From Clostridia bacterium (GTDB lineage Bacteria; Bacillota; Clostridia; Christensenellales; Borkfalkiaceae): a DNA stretch of 64,000 nucleotides. Positions 8,104 to 16,470 of the stretch are shown piece after piece. The stretch is from the NCBI GenBank assembly GCA_900767885.1, contig CAAGAU010000025.1, positions 10,614-74,613 of the forward strand, read 5' to 3'. The position numbers were made by a program, and so were the translations under genes. The notes beneath the pieces are model-generated. The model made no database searches. It was given only the letters and a program-made list of their open reading frames with translations, and was not told the DNA's origin. The stretch's first letter is position 1; every line of letters begins with the position of its first letter.

Positions 8104-8370
8104 AAGGCAATGACGAAAACACGCGAATAATCGCACGGGCGCACAGAGAGTCGGGGTGGCTGAGAACCGATCGCTACGGGTTATATCGTATCCTTTCCGA
8201 GCCGCGCGCCCAAGCGGAAAAAAGTTTCCGTGCGTAAGCGTCGCCGTAGAATTATCGTTAAATTGTTCGAGTGCCGCCTTTGGCGGAAGAGAAGTGGTAC
8301 CGCGGAATCCCCCCGTCTTCTTGTGCGTTTAGTCGCGCAAAAGGCGGGGTAAATTATTTTTTCGGGAGTA
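8104..8370 (+). promoter_or_regulatory. T-box riboswitch leader of ileS
   Basis: The leader reads uncharged tRNA-Ile and lets transcription pass into ileS. Visible parts are the AGAGAG-GGGTGGCTG start of stem I (about 8144-8164), the T-box AAGTGGTACCGCGGA at 8292-8306 that pairs with the tRNA acceptor end, and a terminator made of CCCCGTCTT and AAGGCGGGG near 8310-8352, followed by T residues. An ATC triplet, the expected isoleucine specifier, occurs in the distal stem I region at 8185-8187 and again at 8190-8192; I cannot tell which is used. Confidence 0.93.
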
Positions 8371-8376
8371 GTCGAT

Positions 8377-11300
8377 ATGTATAAAAAAGTAGACGCGTCG
8401 CTCGATTTTGTCGACAGAGAAAAAGAAATAATCAAATTCTGGAACGACAACAAGATTTTTGAAAAGAGCGTTGAAAAAAACGAAGGCAATAAAGAATTTA
8501 CTTTTTACGACGGGCCTCCGACGGCTAACGGCAAGCCACATATAGGGCACGTTTTAACGCGCGTAATGAAGGATATAATTCCGCGTTACCGCACTATGAA
8601 AGGCGAACACGTTCTGCGTAAAGCCGGCTGGGATACGCACGGATTGCCCGTAGAACTCGAAATAGAAAAAAAGTTGGGGCTTGACGGCAAGCAGGATATA
8701 GAAAAATACGGCATAGAGCCGTTTATTAAAGAGTGCAAGCAGTCGGTCTGGAAGTATACCACCGAGTGGAAAAACATGAGCGACCGCCTCGGTTACTGGG
8801 TGGATATGGATCACCCCTACGTTACTTATCACGACGATTATATCGAGTCGGTATGGTGGGCGTTAAAGACGATAAGCGACAAGGGCTTGTTATATAAAGG
8901 TTATAAGATAGTTCCTTACTGCCCGAGGTGCGGAACCGCGCTTTCTTCGCACGAGGTGGCGCAGGGTTATAAGGACGTAAAGGAAAAGTCGGTTTACGTC
9001 AAATTTAAAGTCAAAAACGAAGAAAACACTTATTTTCTCGTGTGGACCACAACGCCCTGGACTTTGCCGTCCAACGTCGCGCTGTGTATGAACGCCGACT
9101 ACGATTACGTAAAAATTTCGGCAAACGGCGAAAACTATATACTTGCCGAGGCTCTCGTTCCCTCGCTTTTCGAGGAATACGAGGTTATTTCCAAAAAGAA
9201 GGGCAAGGATTACGAAGGCACGGAATACGAGCCGCTCTATCCCTACGCGCTCGGCAGTTTTAAAGAGAAGGCTTTTTACGTTACCAACGCCGAATATGTT
9301 ACGCTTACCGACGGCACGGGCATAGTTCATATCGCGCCCGCGTTCGGCGAAGACGACGCGCAGGTCGGCAGAAAATACGGCTTGCCGTTCGTTCAGATGG
9401 TAAACGACCGCGGCAGATTTATCGACGCCGTCGAGCCGTATAAAGGCATGTTCGTTAAGGACGCCGATAAACTTATCATAAAGGAACTCAAAGAAAACGG
9501 CAAACTGTTCAAGGACGTTTTGTTCGAGCATAGTTATCCGTTCTGCTGGCGTTGTAACACTCCGCTTTTGTATTACGCGCGCAGTTCCTGGTTTATAAAG
9601 ACCACCGCCGTAAAGGAAAGGCTCATCGCCGCAAACAAGTCGGTCAACTGGATGCCCGAGAGCATAGGCACGGGCAGAATGGGCAATTTCCTTGAAAACG
9701 TAATCGACTGGGGACTTTCGAGAGAGCGTTATTGGGGAACCCCGCTCCCGATATGGGTGTGCGAGGACTGCGGCGAAGTGCGCGTTATGGGCAGCAAAGC
9801 CGAACTCAAAGAGGCTTGCGGCATTAAGGGCGATATAGAACTTCATCGCCCGTATATCGACAAACCTACCTGCAAATGCGGCAAGTGCGGCGGCGTTATG
9901 AAACGCGTAAAAGAGGTTATCGACTGTTGGTTCGATTCGGGTTCGATGCCGTTCGCGCAGTATCACTATCCGTTTGAAAACAAGGAACTTTTCGAAAAGC
10001 ATTTCCCCGCGGACTTTATTTCGGAAGCGGTAGACCAGACCCGCGGATGGTTTTATACTCTGCTCACCATTTCCACGCTGTTGTTCGATAAGGCGTCGTT
10101 TAAAAACTGTATAGTTTTAGGACACGTAAACGACAAAAACGGCTTGAAAATGAGTAAGCACATAGGCAACGTCGTAGACCCTTGGACTGTGCTCGACAAA
10201 CAGGGCGCGGACGCGGTCAGGTGGTATTTCTATACGGGCAGCGCGCCGTATCTCCCCACGAGATTTTACGACGAGGCGGTATCCGAGGCGCAGCGCAAAT
10301 TCATGGGTACGCTGTGGAATACTTATGCGTTTTTCGTGCTATACGCCGAGATTGATAAGTATAACCCCGCCGAATACGACCTTAAAAAATGCAAACTCAC
10401 GCTTATGGACAAGTGGGTTTTGTCCAAACTCAACACGCTTATAAAGACCGTTGACGACGGACTTAAAGATTATAAGATTTTTGAAACTGCAAGGACCATT
10501 CAGGACTTTACCGACGAACTTTCCAACTGGTACGTTCGTCGCGGAAGAGAGAGATACTGGGGCAAGGATATGACGGCGGACAAGGCGGCGGCTTACACCA
10601 CGCTTTACACCGTACTCGTTACGCTTGCCAAAGTGTGCGCGCCATACGTTCCGTTTATGACCGAGAGTATGTATCGCAATCTCGTAACGCCTTTTTATAA
10701 GGACGCGCCCGAATCGGTACACCTTTGCGACTTCCCCGTGGCGGACGAAAGTCTTATAGACCCCGAACTCGAAAAGGGTATGGAGGACGTACTCGAAATA
10801 GTCGTACTCGGCAGGGCGGCAAGAAACGGCAGTAACGTTAAAAACCGTCAGCCGCTTAAAAAACTGTATATCGCGACGGACAGAAAAGTCAACCTTACCG
10901 AGGAACTTTACGGTATTGCGCGCGACGAACTCAACGTAAAAGAGTTTGAAATTCTGCACGACGCCACGGCGTTCGTAACCTATAAACTCAAACCTCAACT
11001 TAAAACGCTCGGACCCAGATACGGCAAGGCTCTCGGCGCGATAAGAGAATTTTTGAACACCTGCGACGCGGCTAAGGTCGTAGCCACGGTAAAGGCGGGT
11101 AAGACTTATTCGGTCGAACTCGGCGGAGTAACCGTTGACTTTAATTTGGACGACCTGCTTATTTCGAGCGAACCCGCCGAAGGGTACGTTTCGGAGAGCG
11201 GCAACGGACTTACCGTGGTTTTGGACGTGCATTTAACCGACGAACTTATACTCGAAGGCGCGCTTCGTGAAATAGTTTCGCGCGTACAGAATATGCGTAA

Positions 11301-11499
11301 AGAGGCGGGCTTCGAGGTTACCGACAGAATAATTCTGGGTTATGTTGCGGAAGGCGTTTGCGGTCGCGTATTCAAAGAGTTGAAAGACGAGATAGCCGCC
11401 GACGTATTAGCCGAAACGGTTACCTCCGATTTGGACGGATATCAAAAGGAATTCGATATAAACGGCGATAAAGTAACGTTGTCCGTCAAAAAGATATAA
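8377..11499 (+). CDS. ileS: Isoleucyl-tRNA synthetase, eukaryote-like (type 2)
   Basis: It charges tRNA-Ile in the cytoplasm. The protein has 1040 residues, with the class I HIGH motif in GKPHIGHVL near residue 53 and KMSKHIGN near 592. GWDTHGLPVE, SRERYWGTPLPIW and LKMSKHIGN are type 2 hallmarks; type 1 enzymes have GWDCHGLPIE and KMSKSLGN and about 920 residues. Zinc-type Cys pairs occur in the insertion (CPRCG, CWRC, CEDCG, CKCGKCGG). The editing domain (TTTPWTLPSN, GTGIVHIAPAFGEDD) looks complete. Type 2 enzymes are generally poorly inhibited by mupirocin. Controlled by the T-box leader just upstream. Confidence 0.97.
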   Translation: MYKKVDASLDFVDREKEIIKFWNDNKIFEKSVEKNEGNKEFTFYDGPPTANGKPHIGHVLTRVMKDIIPRYRTMKGEHVLRKAGWDTHGLPVELEIEKKLGLDGKQDIEKYGIEPFIKECKQSVWKYTTEWKNMSDRLGYWVDMDHPYVTYHDDYIESVWWALKTISDKGLLYKGYKIVPYCPRCGTALSSHEVAQGYKDVKEKSVYVKFKVKNEENTYFLVWTTTPWTLPSNVALCMNADYDYVKISANGENYILAEALVPSLFEEYEVISKKKGKDYEGTEYEPLYPYALGSFKEKAFYVTNAEYVTLTDGTGIVHIAPAFGEDDAQVGRKYGLPFVQMVNDRGRFIDAVEPYKGMFVKDADKLIIKELKENGKLFKDVLFEHSYPFCWRCNTPLLYYARSSWFIKTTAVKERLIAANKSVNWMPESIGTGRMGNFLENVIDWGLSRERYWGTPLPIWVCEDCGEVRVMGSKAELKEACGIKGDIELHRPYIDKPTCKCGKCGGVMKRVKEVIDCWFDSGSMPFAQYHYPFENKELFEKHFPADFISEAVDQTRGWFYTLLTISTLLFDKASFKNCIVLGHVNDKNGLKMSKHIGNVVDPWTVLDKQGADAVRWYFYTGSAPYLPTRFYDEAVSEAQRKFMGTLWNTYAFFVLYAEIDKYNPAEYDLKKCKLTLMDKWVLSKLNTLIKTVDDGLKDYKIFETARTIQDFTDELSNWYVRRGRERYWGKDMTADKAAAYTTLYTVLVTLAKVCAPYVPFMTESMYRNLVTPFYKDAPESVHLCDFPVADESLIDPELEKGMEDVLEIVVLGRAARNGSNVKNRQPLKKLYIATDRKVNLTEELYGIARDELNVKEFEILHDATAFVTYKLKPQLKTLGPRYGKALGAIREFLNTCDAAKVVATVKAGKTYSVELGGVTVDFNLDDLLISSEPAEGYVSESGNGLTVVLDVHLTDELILEGALREIVSRVQNMRKEAGFEVTDRIILGYVAEGVCGRVFKELKDEIAADVLAETVTSDLDGYQKEFDINGDKVTLSVKKI

Positions 11500-11516
11500 C
11501 GCGCCGTTCGCGTATA

Positions 11517-11636
11517 AAACCCTCGCTTCCTCCTTCGGGGTAGACTCCCCGATGAAACGGGGGAAGTGTCGCGGCGGCGACAAAAGGGGCGCGTCCGCCG
11601 CGTAGGCGAAGCGGCACGAAGTGCCGACAGGGGATA
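11517..11636 (+). repeat. GC-rich imperfect palindromic element
   Basis: Downstream of ileS lies a compact set of nested inverted repeats, such as CGGGGtagaCTCCCCG and GCGGCACGAAGTGCCGACAG. They have no reading frame of merit and no T-run. It resembles the mobile intergenic repeats often seen between genes of gut Clostridia. It is adjacent to the palindromic repeats that begin at 11640. I could not find a second copy in the window. Confidence 0.45.
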
Positions 11637-11639
11637 AAA

Positions 11640-11935
11640 AGTACGTCATATTGAGCGTAAGCGAAATATCCCACGCAACGGGTGTCCCGTGTAAGGCTCT
11701 AAAATGATAAAAAGTACGTCATATTGAGCGTCAGCGAAATATCCCACCACCAAAGTGATAAAGTATATGCAACCGTACTTCTTCGGTGGGATCCTTCACT
11801 TCGTTCAGGATGATGTGTAAAAAAAAGTACGTCATATTGAGCGTGAGCGAAATATCTCACGACCAAAGTGAGGAGTATATACCTCGTCGGTTCTTCGACG
11901 GGATTCTTCACCGCCGTTTAAAATGACGTGTAGAA
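11640..11935 (+). repeat. Tandem cluster of three 'GTCATATTGAGCG' palindromic repeats
   Basis: Three copies start at about 11640, 11711 and 11827, each with TACGTCATATTGAGCG, two variable bases, then AGCGAAATATC. Copies two and three continue through a CACCAAAGTGA-like centre to an inverted partner arm, for example GGGATCCTTCACTTCGTTCA followed by GGATGATGTG, so each full unit is a palindrome of about 105 bases. Copy one is a half unit. A further copy lies at 6904-6966. Small frames here encode strings such as YFAYAQYD; these are translations of the repeat, not proteins. Confidence 0.8.
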
Positions 11936-11946
11936 AGTCAAGCATT

Positions 11947-12813
11947 ATGAAAGTTGCAGATAAATGGAAAGATTACACCGTAATAGCCACGGGCGACGGT
12001 TATAAACTCGAAAAGTGGAAGGACGTAATTTTATTGCGCCCCGATCCGCAGGTTATATGGGAAAGCCGCACGGATATGAACGGCTATCCCGGACTTAACG
12101 CGCGGTACGTTCGCAGCGAAAGCGGCGGCGGAGCGTGGCAAAACCTTAAAAAATTCCCCGACGAATGGGTGGTAAGTTACGACGATTTAAAGTTCAAGGT
12201 AAAACCTATGGGCTTTAAGCACACGGGACTTTTCCCCGAACAGGCGGTAAACTGGGACATAATGCGCGGACTGATAACGCGCGCCAATCGCCCTATAAAC
12301 GTACTTAATCTGTTTGCGTATACGGGCGGCGCGACGGTTGCGTGCCTTGCGGCTGGCGCAAGCGTATGCCACGTGGACGCGAGTAAAGGCATGGTGGAGC
12401 GCGCGGGCGAAAACGTAAGACTTTCGGGGCTGAAAGATAAACCCGTAAGGTTTATAGTGGACGACTGCGTAAAGTTTGTAAAGCGCGAGATAAAGCGCGG
12501 CAGAAAGTACGACGCCATAATAATGGATCCGCCGAGTTACGGCAGAGGTCCTAACGGCGAAATATGGAAGATAGAAACCGAAATTTATCCGTTCGTCAAA
12601 CTTTGTTCCGAAGTGCTTTCGGATAACCCCCTGTTCGTGCTTATCAATTCTTATACTACGGGTTTGCAACCCACGGTACTCGAAAATATTTTAACGCTTA
12701 CCGTTAAGGAAAAAGTAGGAAAAGGCAGAATAGAGGCGTATGAGGTCGGTATTAAAACCGAGGAAGGTATAAACTTGCCCTGCGGCGCGGGAGGTATGTA
12801 TATAAATGAATGA
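11947..12813 (+). CDS. Class I SAM-dependent methyltransferase, RlmI/RlmK-like
   Basis: Probably an RNA (23S rRNA cytosine or guanine) methyltransferase of the COG1092 group. It has 288 residues from the ATG at 11947; the frame also opens at 11923, but that lies at the edge of the repeat. SAM-binding motif I is LNLFAYTGGATVACLAAG near residue 119, followed by acidic VDASKGMVERA, DDCVKFV, and the catalytic loop IIMDPPSYGRGPNGEIW. The N-terminal PUA/EEHEE-type region of RlmI is shorter here, so the target base is uncertain. No strong ribosome binding site is seen, and the repeat ends only about 12 bases upstream. It overlaps the next gene by 8 bases; both act on RNA. Confidence 0.85.
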   Translation: MKVADKWKDYTVIATGDGYKLEKWKDVILLRPDPQVIWESRTDMNGYPGLNARYVRSESGGGAWQNLKKFPDEWVVSYDDLKFKVKPMGFKHTGLFPEQAVNWDIMRGLITRANRPINVLNLFAYTGGATVACLAAGASVCHVDASKGMVERAGENVRLSGLKDKPVRFIVDDCVKFVKREIKRGRKYDAIIMDPPSYGRGPNGEIWKIETEIYPFVKLCSEVLSDNPLFVLINSYTTGLQPTVLENILTLTVKEKVGKGRIEAYEVGIKTEEGINLPCGAGGMYINE

Positions 12814-13534
12814 TAAACAATTTACCAAAGAAGATTTAGTCGTTTTAAAAGAAGACAATCATATAATAGTGGTATTAAAACCGCAGAACGTGCCGTCGTG
12901 CGAGGACGAGAGCAAGGACGCGGATATGCTTACTGTTATAAAAGAGCATATAAAGGAACGCGAAAATAAAGCGGGCAACGTGTACGTGGGACTCGTACAC
13001 AGGCTCGACCGTCCTACGGGCGGCGTTATGGTCTTTGCAAAGAGCAGCAAGGCGGCGGCAAGGCTTTCGGAGCAAATGAAGACGGGCGACTTTGAAAAGA
13101 GATATTCGGCGGTACTCGTCGGCGCGCCCGAGGAAAAAAAGGCTACGCTTACCAACTACTTAAAAAAGAACCCCGTAAACAATATGGTATACGTTTGCGG
13201 ACAGACGGTTGAGGGCGCGAAATTTGCCGAACTCGAATACGTTATAAAAGAGGAGAAGAACGGACTTTCGTTTGCCGAAGTCAAGTTGCACACGGGCAGA
13301 AGTCATCAGATACGCGTGCAGATGGCAAATATCGGTTGTCCGCTTTACGGCGACATGCGTTACGGCGGCGAAAAGGCTAAAAAGGGCAAACTCGCGCTTT
13401 GGGCGACAACGCTCGCGTTTACTCACCCCGTTACCAAAGAAAGGCTTAAATTTAAAATCCAACCCCCCGCGGACGAAATTCCCTGGAAGTATTTCGACAC
13501 GTCGTCCGCAGTGGAAGTCTACGACGAATTATAA
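12806..13534 (+). CDS. RluA-family RNA pseudouridine synthase
   Basis: It isomerises uridine to pseudouridine in rRNA or tRNA. The 242-residue protein holds the catalytic motif HRLDRPTGGVMVFAK near residue 67 (Asp nucleophile in RLD), the RYSAVLVG strand, and the C-terminal LHTGRSHQIRVQMA and YGDMRYGG motifs. There is no S4 RNA-binding domain, so it is of the short RluA/RluC-like type. The start overlaps the methyltransferase gene, making a two-gene RNA modification operon closed by the terminator at 13554. The target position cannot be inferred. Confidence 0.92.
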   Translation: MNDKQFTKEDLVVLKEDNHIIVVLKPQNVPSCEDESKDADMLTVIKEHIKERENKAGNVYVGLVHRLDRPTGGVMVFAKSSKAAARLSEQMKTGDFEKRYSAVLVGAPEEKKATLTNYLKKNPVNNMVYVCGQTVEGAKFAELEYVIKEEKNGLSFAEVKLHTGRSHQIRVQMANIGCPLYGDMRYGGEKAKKGKLALWATTLAFTHPVTKERLKFKIQPPADEIPWKYFDTSSAVEVYDEL

Positions 13535-13553
13535 TATAGGCGAATTATAATAT

Positions 13554-13600
13554 AAACCCCCGCGGGCGAAAGATTTTTGTCTTTCGCCAGCGGGGGTTTT
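13554..13600. terminator. Bidirectional terminator between the rluA-like and cotF-like genes
   Basis: AAACCCCCGC plus GGGCGAAAGA pairs with TCTTTCGCC and AGCGGGGGTTTT around a short T loop. T-runs on both strands let it serve the converging operons. Confidence 0.9.
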
Positions 13601-13604
13601 GCCG

Positions 13605-13892
13605 TTACTCGTTCATTTCTTTAAGAATCTTTGCCGACTCGCTTACTTTTTGGTCGATAACCGCCTTATCGGCTATTTTCGGCGCATAATAGCCGTTCTT
13701 CTGCATTATCGAAAATACCGCGAATTGATCCTCGGCGGTTTCAAACATGTTCGCTTTAATTTTGCGCCTTACGTCTTTGCCTACCGTTTCGGTGTAAGCC
13801 GTGGCGTAGAGTTTGACAAGTTGCTTTTCGCCCGTTAAAACGTCGGTTAAGCTGTCTTTTTCGTTCAATACGTTTTCTTTATCTTTTCTCAT
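13605..13892 (-). CDS. CotF-like spore coat protein
   Basis: A 95-residue helical protein matching the Coat_F pattern: LTGEKQLVKLYATAYTE, then ETAEDQFAVFSIMQKNGYY. Family members are components of the endospore coat. The ATG at 13892 is chosen because GAGGTGAT lies directly upstream; a GTG two codons earlier is inside that site. The gene starts 7 bases past the stop of its small partner. Its presence argues that this organism belongs to a spore-forming lineage. No sporulation sigma-factor promoter could be identified with confidence. Confidence 0.82.
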   Translation of the reverse strand: MRKDKENVLNEKDSLTDVLTGEKQLVKLYATAYTETVGKDVRRKIKANMFETAEDQFAVFSIMQKNGYYAPKIADKAVIDQKVSESAKILKEMNE

Positions 13893-13899
13893 AATCACC

Positions 13900-14088
13900 T
13901 CAGACTAAAAGCCCCGATAATTCGGCGTAGCGTTTTGCGGAATTGTCCGCCACGGTTTTCATCTGATCCGCCACGGTCCGATCGGTCAGCGTTTTCGAGT
14001 ATATTCTCGCTTTTTTGCATACGCTTTCTTCAAGCGTTAAAAGATCCGATATAAAATCGACTTCTTTTGCCGTCAACTTAGGTTGCAT
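13900..14088 (-). CDS. Small helical protein, probable spore-coat partner
   Basis: A 62-residue protein of two predicted helices, beginning MQPKLTAKEVDFISDLLTLE. It resembles the first helical hairpin of CotF-type or ferritin-like coat proteins and sits immediately upstream of the CotF-like gene. A strong AGGAGG site precedes the ATG, but that site forms part of the terminator hairpin at 14089-14133. The function is inferred only from the neighbour and helix pattern. Confidence 0.65.
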   Translation of the reverse strand: MQPKLTAKEVDFISDLLTLEESVCKKARIYSKTLTDRTVADQMKTVADNSAKRYAELSGLLV

Positions 14089-14133
14089 AAAAAAAATTAC
14101 CTCCTGTCGGGGCTTGCCCCTTCGGAGGTAATT
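14089..14133 (-). terminator. Terminator hairpin containing the ribosome binding site of the spore-coat pair
   Basis: On the minus strand AATTACCTCC (14133-14124) pairs perfectly with GGAGGTAATT (14104-14095). A nested GGGG/CCCC stem lies inside, and eight T follow, running into the ATG at 14088. It lies 12 bases past the stop of the ribbon-helix-helix gene, so it would end the SPFH operon. The descending arm is also the AGGAGGT ribosome binding site of the next gene. Confidence 0.85.
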
Positions 14134-14145
14134 ATCGACTTTTAT

Positions 14146-14319
14146 TTAATTTTTATACTCGTCGTCATTTTTTCCTTTGCGTTTTTTAACGCACTCGGTC
14201 AGCAAAAATTCTATCTGCCCGTTCAGCGATCTGAAATCGTCCTGCGCCCACGCGCTCAACTCGGCGTAAAGTTTATCGCTTATTCTTAAAGGAATTTGTT
14301 TTTTGCCTTTTTCGTTCAT
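14146..14319 (-). CDS. Small ribbon-helix-helix (Arc-like) DNA-binding protein
   Basis: A 57-residue protein, MNEKGKKQIPLRISDKLYAE to ...DEYKN, in the Arc/CopG mould. It has a short beta strand KQIPLRIS, helix one DKLYAELSAWAQDD and helix two SLNGQIEFLLTECVKKRK. Such proteins bind short palindromic operators as dimers. The ATG follows the stop of the SPFH gene after one base, so translation is coupled. No toxin gene is adjacent. The operon promoter at 15372-15400 carries an inverted repeat that could be its operator. Confidence 0.8.
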   Translation of the reverse strand: MNEKGKKQIPLRISDKLYAELSAWAQDDFRSLNGQIEFLLTECVKKRKGKNDDEYKN

Positions 14320-14320
14320 C

Positions 14321-15346
14321 TTAATACAAACTTCCCGAATTTACTACGGGTTGGGCGTCGCGATTGCCGCAAAGCACTACGAGCAGGTTAGAAACCATAG
14401 CCGCCTTGCGTTCCTCGTCGAGTTCTACCGTGCCGTGTTCTTTAAGTCTTTCAAGCGCCATTTCAACCATGCCCACCGCGCCGTCTACTATCATTTTTCT
14501 CGCGTCTATTATGGCGGAAGCCTGTTGGCGTTGGAGCATTACCGCCGCGATTTCGGGCGCGTAGGCAAGGTAGGTTATGCGCGCCTCGACTATCTCTATG
14601 CCGGCGTCGTTCACGCGCGACTGAATTTCATCCTTGATGCGCTTTGCCACGACCTCGCTCGAGCCGCGCAGACTGCCCTCGTCGGCAATTCCGTCGCCGG
14701 TGGTATCTATTCCGGGGGCGACGTCGTAGGGGTAAATTCTTACTATGTTCCTAAGCGCGCTGTCGCATTGCAGGGATAAATATTCCTTATAGTTATCAAC
14801 GTTAAACGCCGCCTTCGCCGTGTCTACCACGCGCCAGGTAACGGCTATGCCTATTTCCACGGGGTTGCCGAGACAGTCGTTGATCTTTTGGCGATTGTTG
14901 TTTAAGGTCATTATTTTAAGCGAGATTTTTTTGTTGGGAACTTTGCCGAAGTTTACCGTAACGCCGTCCGAATTAGAGCCTGCGGGAACGGTCGCTACCG
15001 TTTTTACGTCGCCGCTCTGGTTAAGTTTTGTATCTGCCGCGGGGTTTACCGACGAGCAGAACGGATTGACCGCATAAAAGCCTTCGCCTTTAAGCGTGCC
15101 TATGTATTTGCCGAACAGGGTAAGCACCAAAGCCTCCTGCGGCTTTAAAACTCTTAACCCCGCAAGCGGAATCCAAGCCACACAAAGTGCTACCAGCGAC
15201 ACGAAAAACAGCGCGCCGGGGGCCTGGTCATCGCTTGCTCCCGCCGCGCCCGTTATCATGCCTATAATCGCGAGGATCATTACCGCCACGCAGATTAAAA
15301 GCGTTGCCATACCGTGTTTTTTACCTTTTAAAATCTTTTCTTCCAT
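14321..15346 (-). CDS. SPFH/Band 7 domain membrane protein
   Basis: A 341-residue protein with two N-terminal membrane segments (about residues 14-36 and 43-62), then [27 protein letters not shown], the classic start of an SPFH (stomatin-prohibitin-flotillin) domain. RDVAPGID-like and [25 protein letters not shown] regions follow, with a coiled-coil C-terminal half. The family forms membrane-attached oligomers that organise microdomains or guard proteases. AGGAGGG precedes the ATG. It is co-transcribed with the ribbon-helix-helix gene. A partner protease (NfeD-type) is not present nearby. Confidence 0.9.
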   Translation of the reverse strand: MEEKILKGKKHGMATLLICVAVMILAIIGMITGAAGASDDQAPGALFFVSLVALCVAWIPLAGLRVLKPQEALVLTLFGKYIGTLKGEGFYAVNPFCSSVNPAADTKLNQSGDVKTVATVPAGSNSDGVTVNFGKVPNKKISLKIMTLNNNRQKINDCLGNPVEIGIAVTWRVVDTAKAAFNVDNYKEYLSLQCDSALRNIVRIYPYDVAPGIDTTGDGIADEGSLRGSSEVVAKRIKDEIQSRVNDAGIEIVEARITYLAYAPEIAAVMLQRQQASAIIDARKMIVDGAVGMVEMALERLKEHGTVELDEERKAAMVSNLLVVLCGNRDAQPVVNSGSLY

Positions 15347-15364
15347 ATAAACCCTCCTTTATGG

Positions 15365-15400
15365 TATCATAATGATATCATATTAAAATCAAAAAGTCAA
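15365..15400 (-). promoter_or_regulatory. Promoter with inverted-repeat operator of the SPFH operon
   Basis: Minus strand TTGACT at 15400-15395, a 17-base spacer and TATCAT at 15377-15372. TATCAT-A-ATGATA at 15365-15377 is a perfect inverted repeat that overlaps the -10 element, as expected of a repressor site. Confidence 0.65.
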
Positions 15401-15503
15401 CTATTCTACTGCGGGTAGGATAAATTTTTTGCTCGTAGAGCCGATAAAAGGTTTTTCTACGCGCTGTAATATAAGGTTTAGATTTTGTTCGGGGTAAAGT
15501 AGG

Positions 15504-15532
15504 TTGATTTTTATAGCCCTGCGACGTATACT
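15504..15532 (+). promoter_or_regulatory. Promoter of the degV-like gene
   Basis: TTGATT at 15504-15509, 17 bases, TATACT at 15527-15532. It lies about 33 bases upstream of the ATG at 15565. Confidence 0.6.
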
Positions 15533-15564
15533 TAAAGGGCATTAAATTTTACGGGAGACAGCAT

Positions 15565-16428
15565 ATGCGTAATTTTATATTGAGCGCGGAGGCGGCTTGC
15601 GATTTAACGCCCGAACTCGCGCAGAAATACGGCGTTAAAGTAACGCCGATGAAGTATTATATCGACGGCGAGGAATATTCGTCGGACGACGGAAAACTCA
15701 CCACGGTCGATATTTGCGAAAAAATGAAGAACGGCGCGAAGACCGCCACGACCCAGATTAACCCGAGCGAGGCGGAAGAATATCTCGAAGGCCTGCTTAA
15801 AGAGGGCAAAGACGTTTTGCACCTTTCGTTTTCGAGCGCGATGAGCGGCACTTACGCCAACTTTGCCGCCGCGGCGGAAAAACTCAATAAAACCCACGAC
15901 AATAAAATATACGTAGTAGATACGCTTTGTCAGTCGGGCGGCGACGGACTTATCGTAACCATGGTTGCCGAAAAGTCCGATAACGACAATCTCGACGCGG
16001 TTGCGGCAAGGGATTACGCCGAAAGCGTAAAACTGCATATAGTGCATTATTTTACGGTGGACACCTTTACTTATCTCGCGCGCGGCGGCAGAATCCCCGC
16101 TTACCTTGCGACGATAGGCAACGTGATAAAATTAAAGCCCGTAATGCACCTTGTCAACGAAGGGAAAATAGTACCCGTAAAGAAGTTAATAGGCAGAAAA
16201 CGCGCTATAGAAGAGGTTGTTAAAAACTTTTTGGAAAACTACAACGGCGAAAGCACGCACGTTTATATCTGCGAGGCAGATTGCAAGGCAGACGCCGAAT
16301 ACGTAAAAGAGCAGATAGAAAAGGAGTATAAAAATATCGAGGTTACCATAATGCCGCTCGGCACGATAATCGTTTCGCACAGCGGACCGGGAACGCTTGC
16401 CTTATTCTTTACCGCCGATAAAAGGTAA
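15565..16428 (+). CDS. DegV family fatty-acid-binding protein
   Basis: A 287-residue cytoplasmic protein of the DegV/FakB class, which holds a single fatty acid and, with a FakA kinase, feeds phosphorylated acyl chains to lipid synthesis. Landmarks are the N-terminal AEAACDLTPELAQKYGVKVTPM, KTATTQINPSE, LHLSFSSAMSGTY (phosphate and fatty-acid pocket), the long helix with YLARGGRIP, and the C-terminal GPGTLALFF. Its own promoter lies upstream. No FakA (DhaK-like) gene is in the window. The bound lipid is not predictable. Confidence 0.93.
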   Translation: MRNFILSAEAACDLTPELAQKYGVKVTPMKYYIDGEEYSSDDGKLTTVDICEKMKNGAKTATTQINPSEAEEYLEGLLKEGKDVLHLSFSSAMSGTYANFAAAAEKLNKTHDNKIYVVDTLCQSGGDGLIVTMVAEKSDNDNLDAVAARDYAESVKLHIVHYFTVDTFTYLARGGRIPAYLATIGNVIKLKPVMHLVNEGKIVPVKKLIGRKRAIEEVVKNFLENYNGESTHVYICEADCKADAEYVKEQIEKEYKNIEVTIMPLGTIIVSHSGPGTLALFFTADKR

Positions 16429-16435
16429 AATTTTA

Positions 16436-16464
16436 TTTACATTTAACCCGGAATATGTTACAAT
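16436..16464 (+). promoter_or_regulatory. Promoter of the small 16471 gene (apparently leaderless)
   Basis: TTTACA at 16436-16441, a 17-base spacer, and TACAAT at 16459-16464. Transcription would begin at or within a base or two of the ATG at 16471. Confidence 0.65.
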
Positions 16465-16470
16465 ATTATT

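Noticed and set aside
7809..8237. A 142-residue plus-strand frame
   Set aside because: It lies over the SRP RNA (minus strand) and the start of the T-box leader; both RNAs explain the sequence.
11407..11911. Small minus-strand frames encoding YFAYAQYD-like strings
   Set aside because: These are translations of the interspersed repeats; the string recurs with each copy and has no start signals.
13523..13554. Direct duplication of GAATTATAATATA at the end of the pseudouridine synthase gene
   Set aside because: A 16-base slip duplication around the stop codon; no sign of function.
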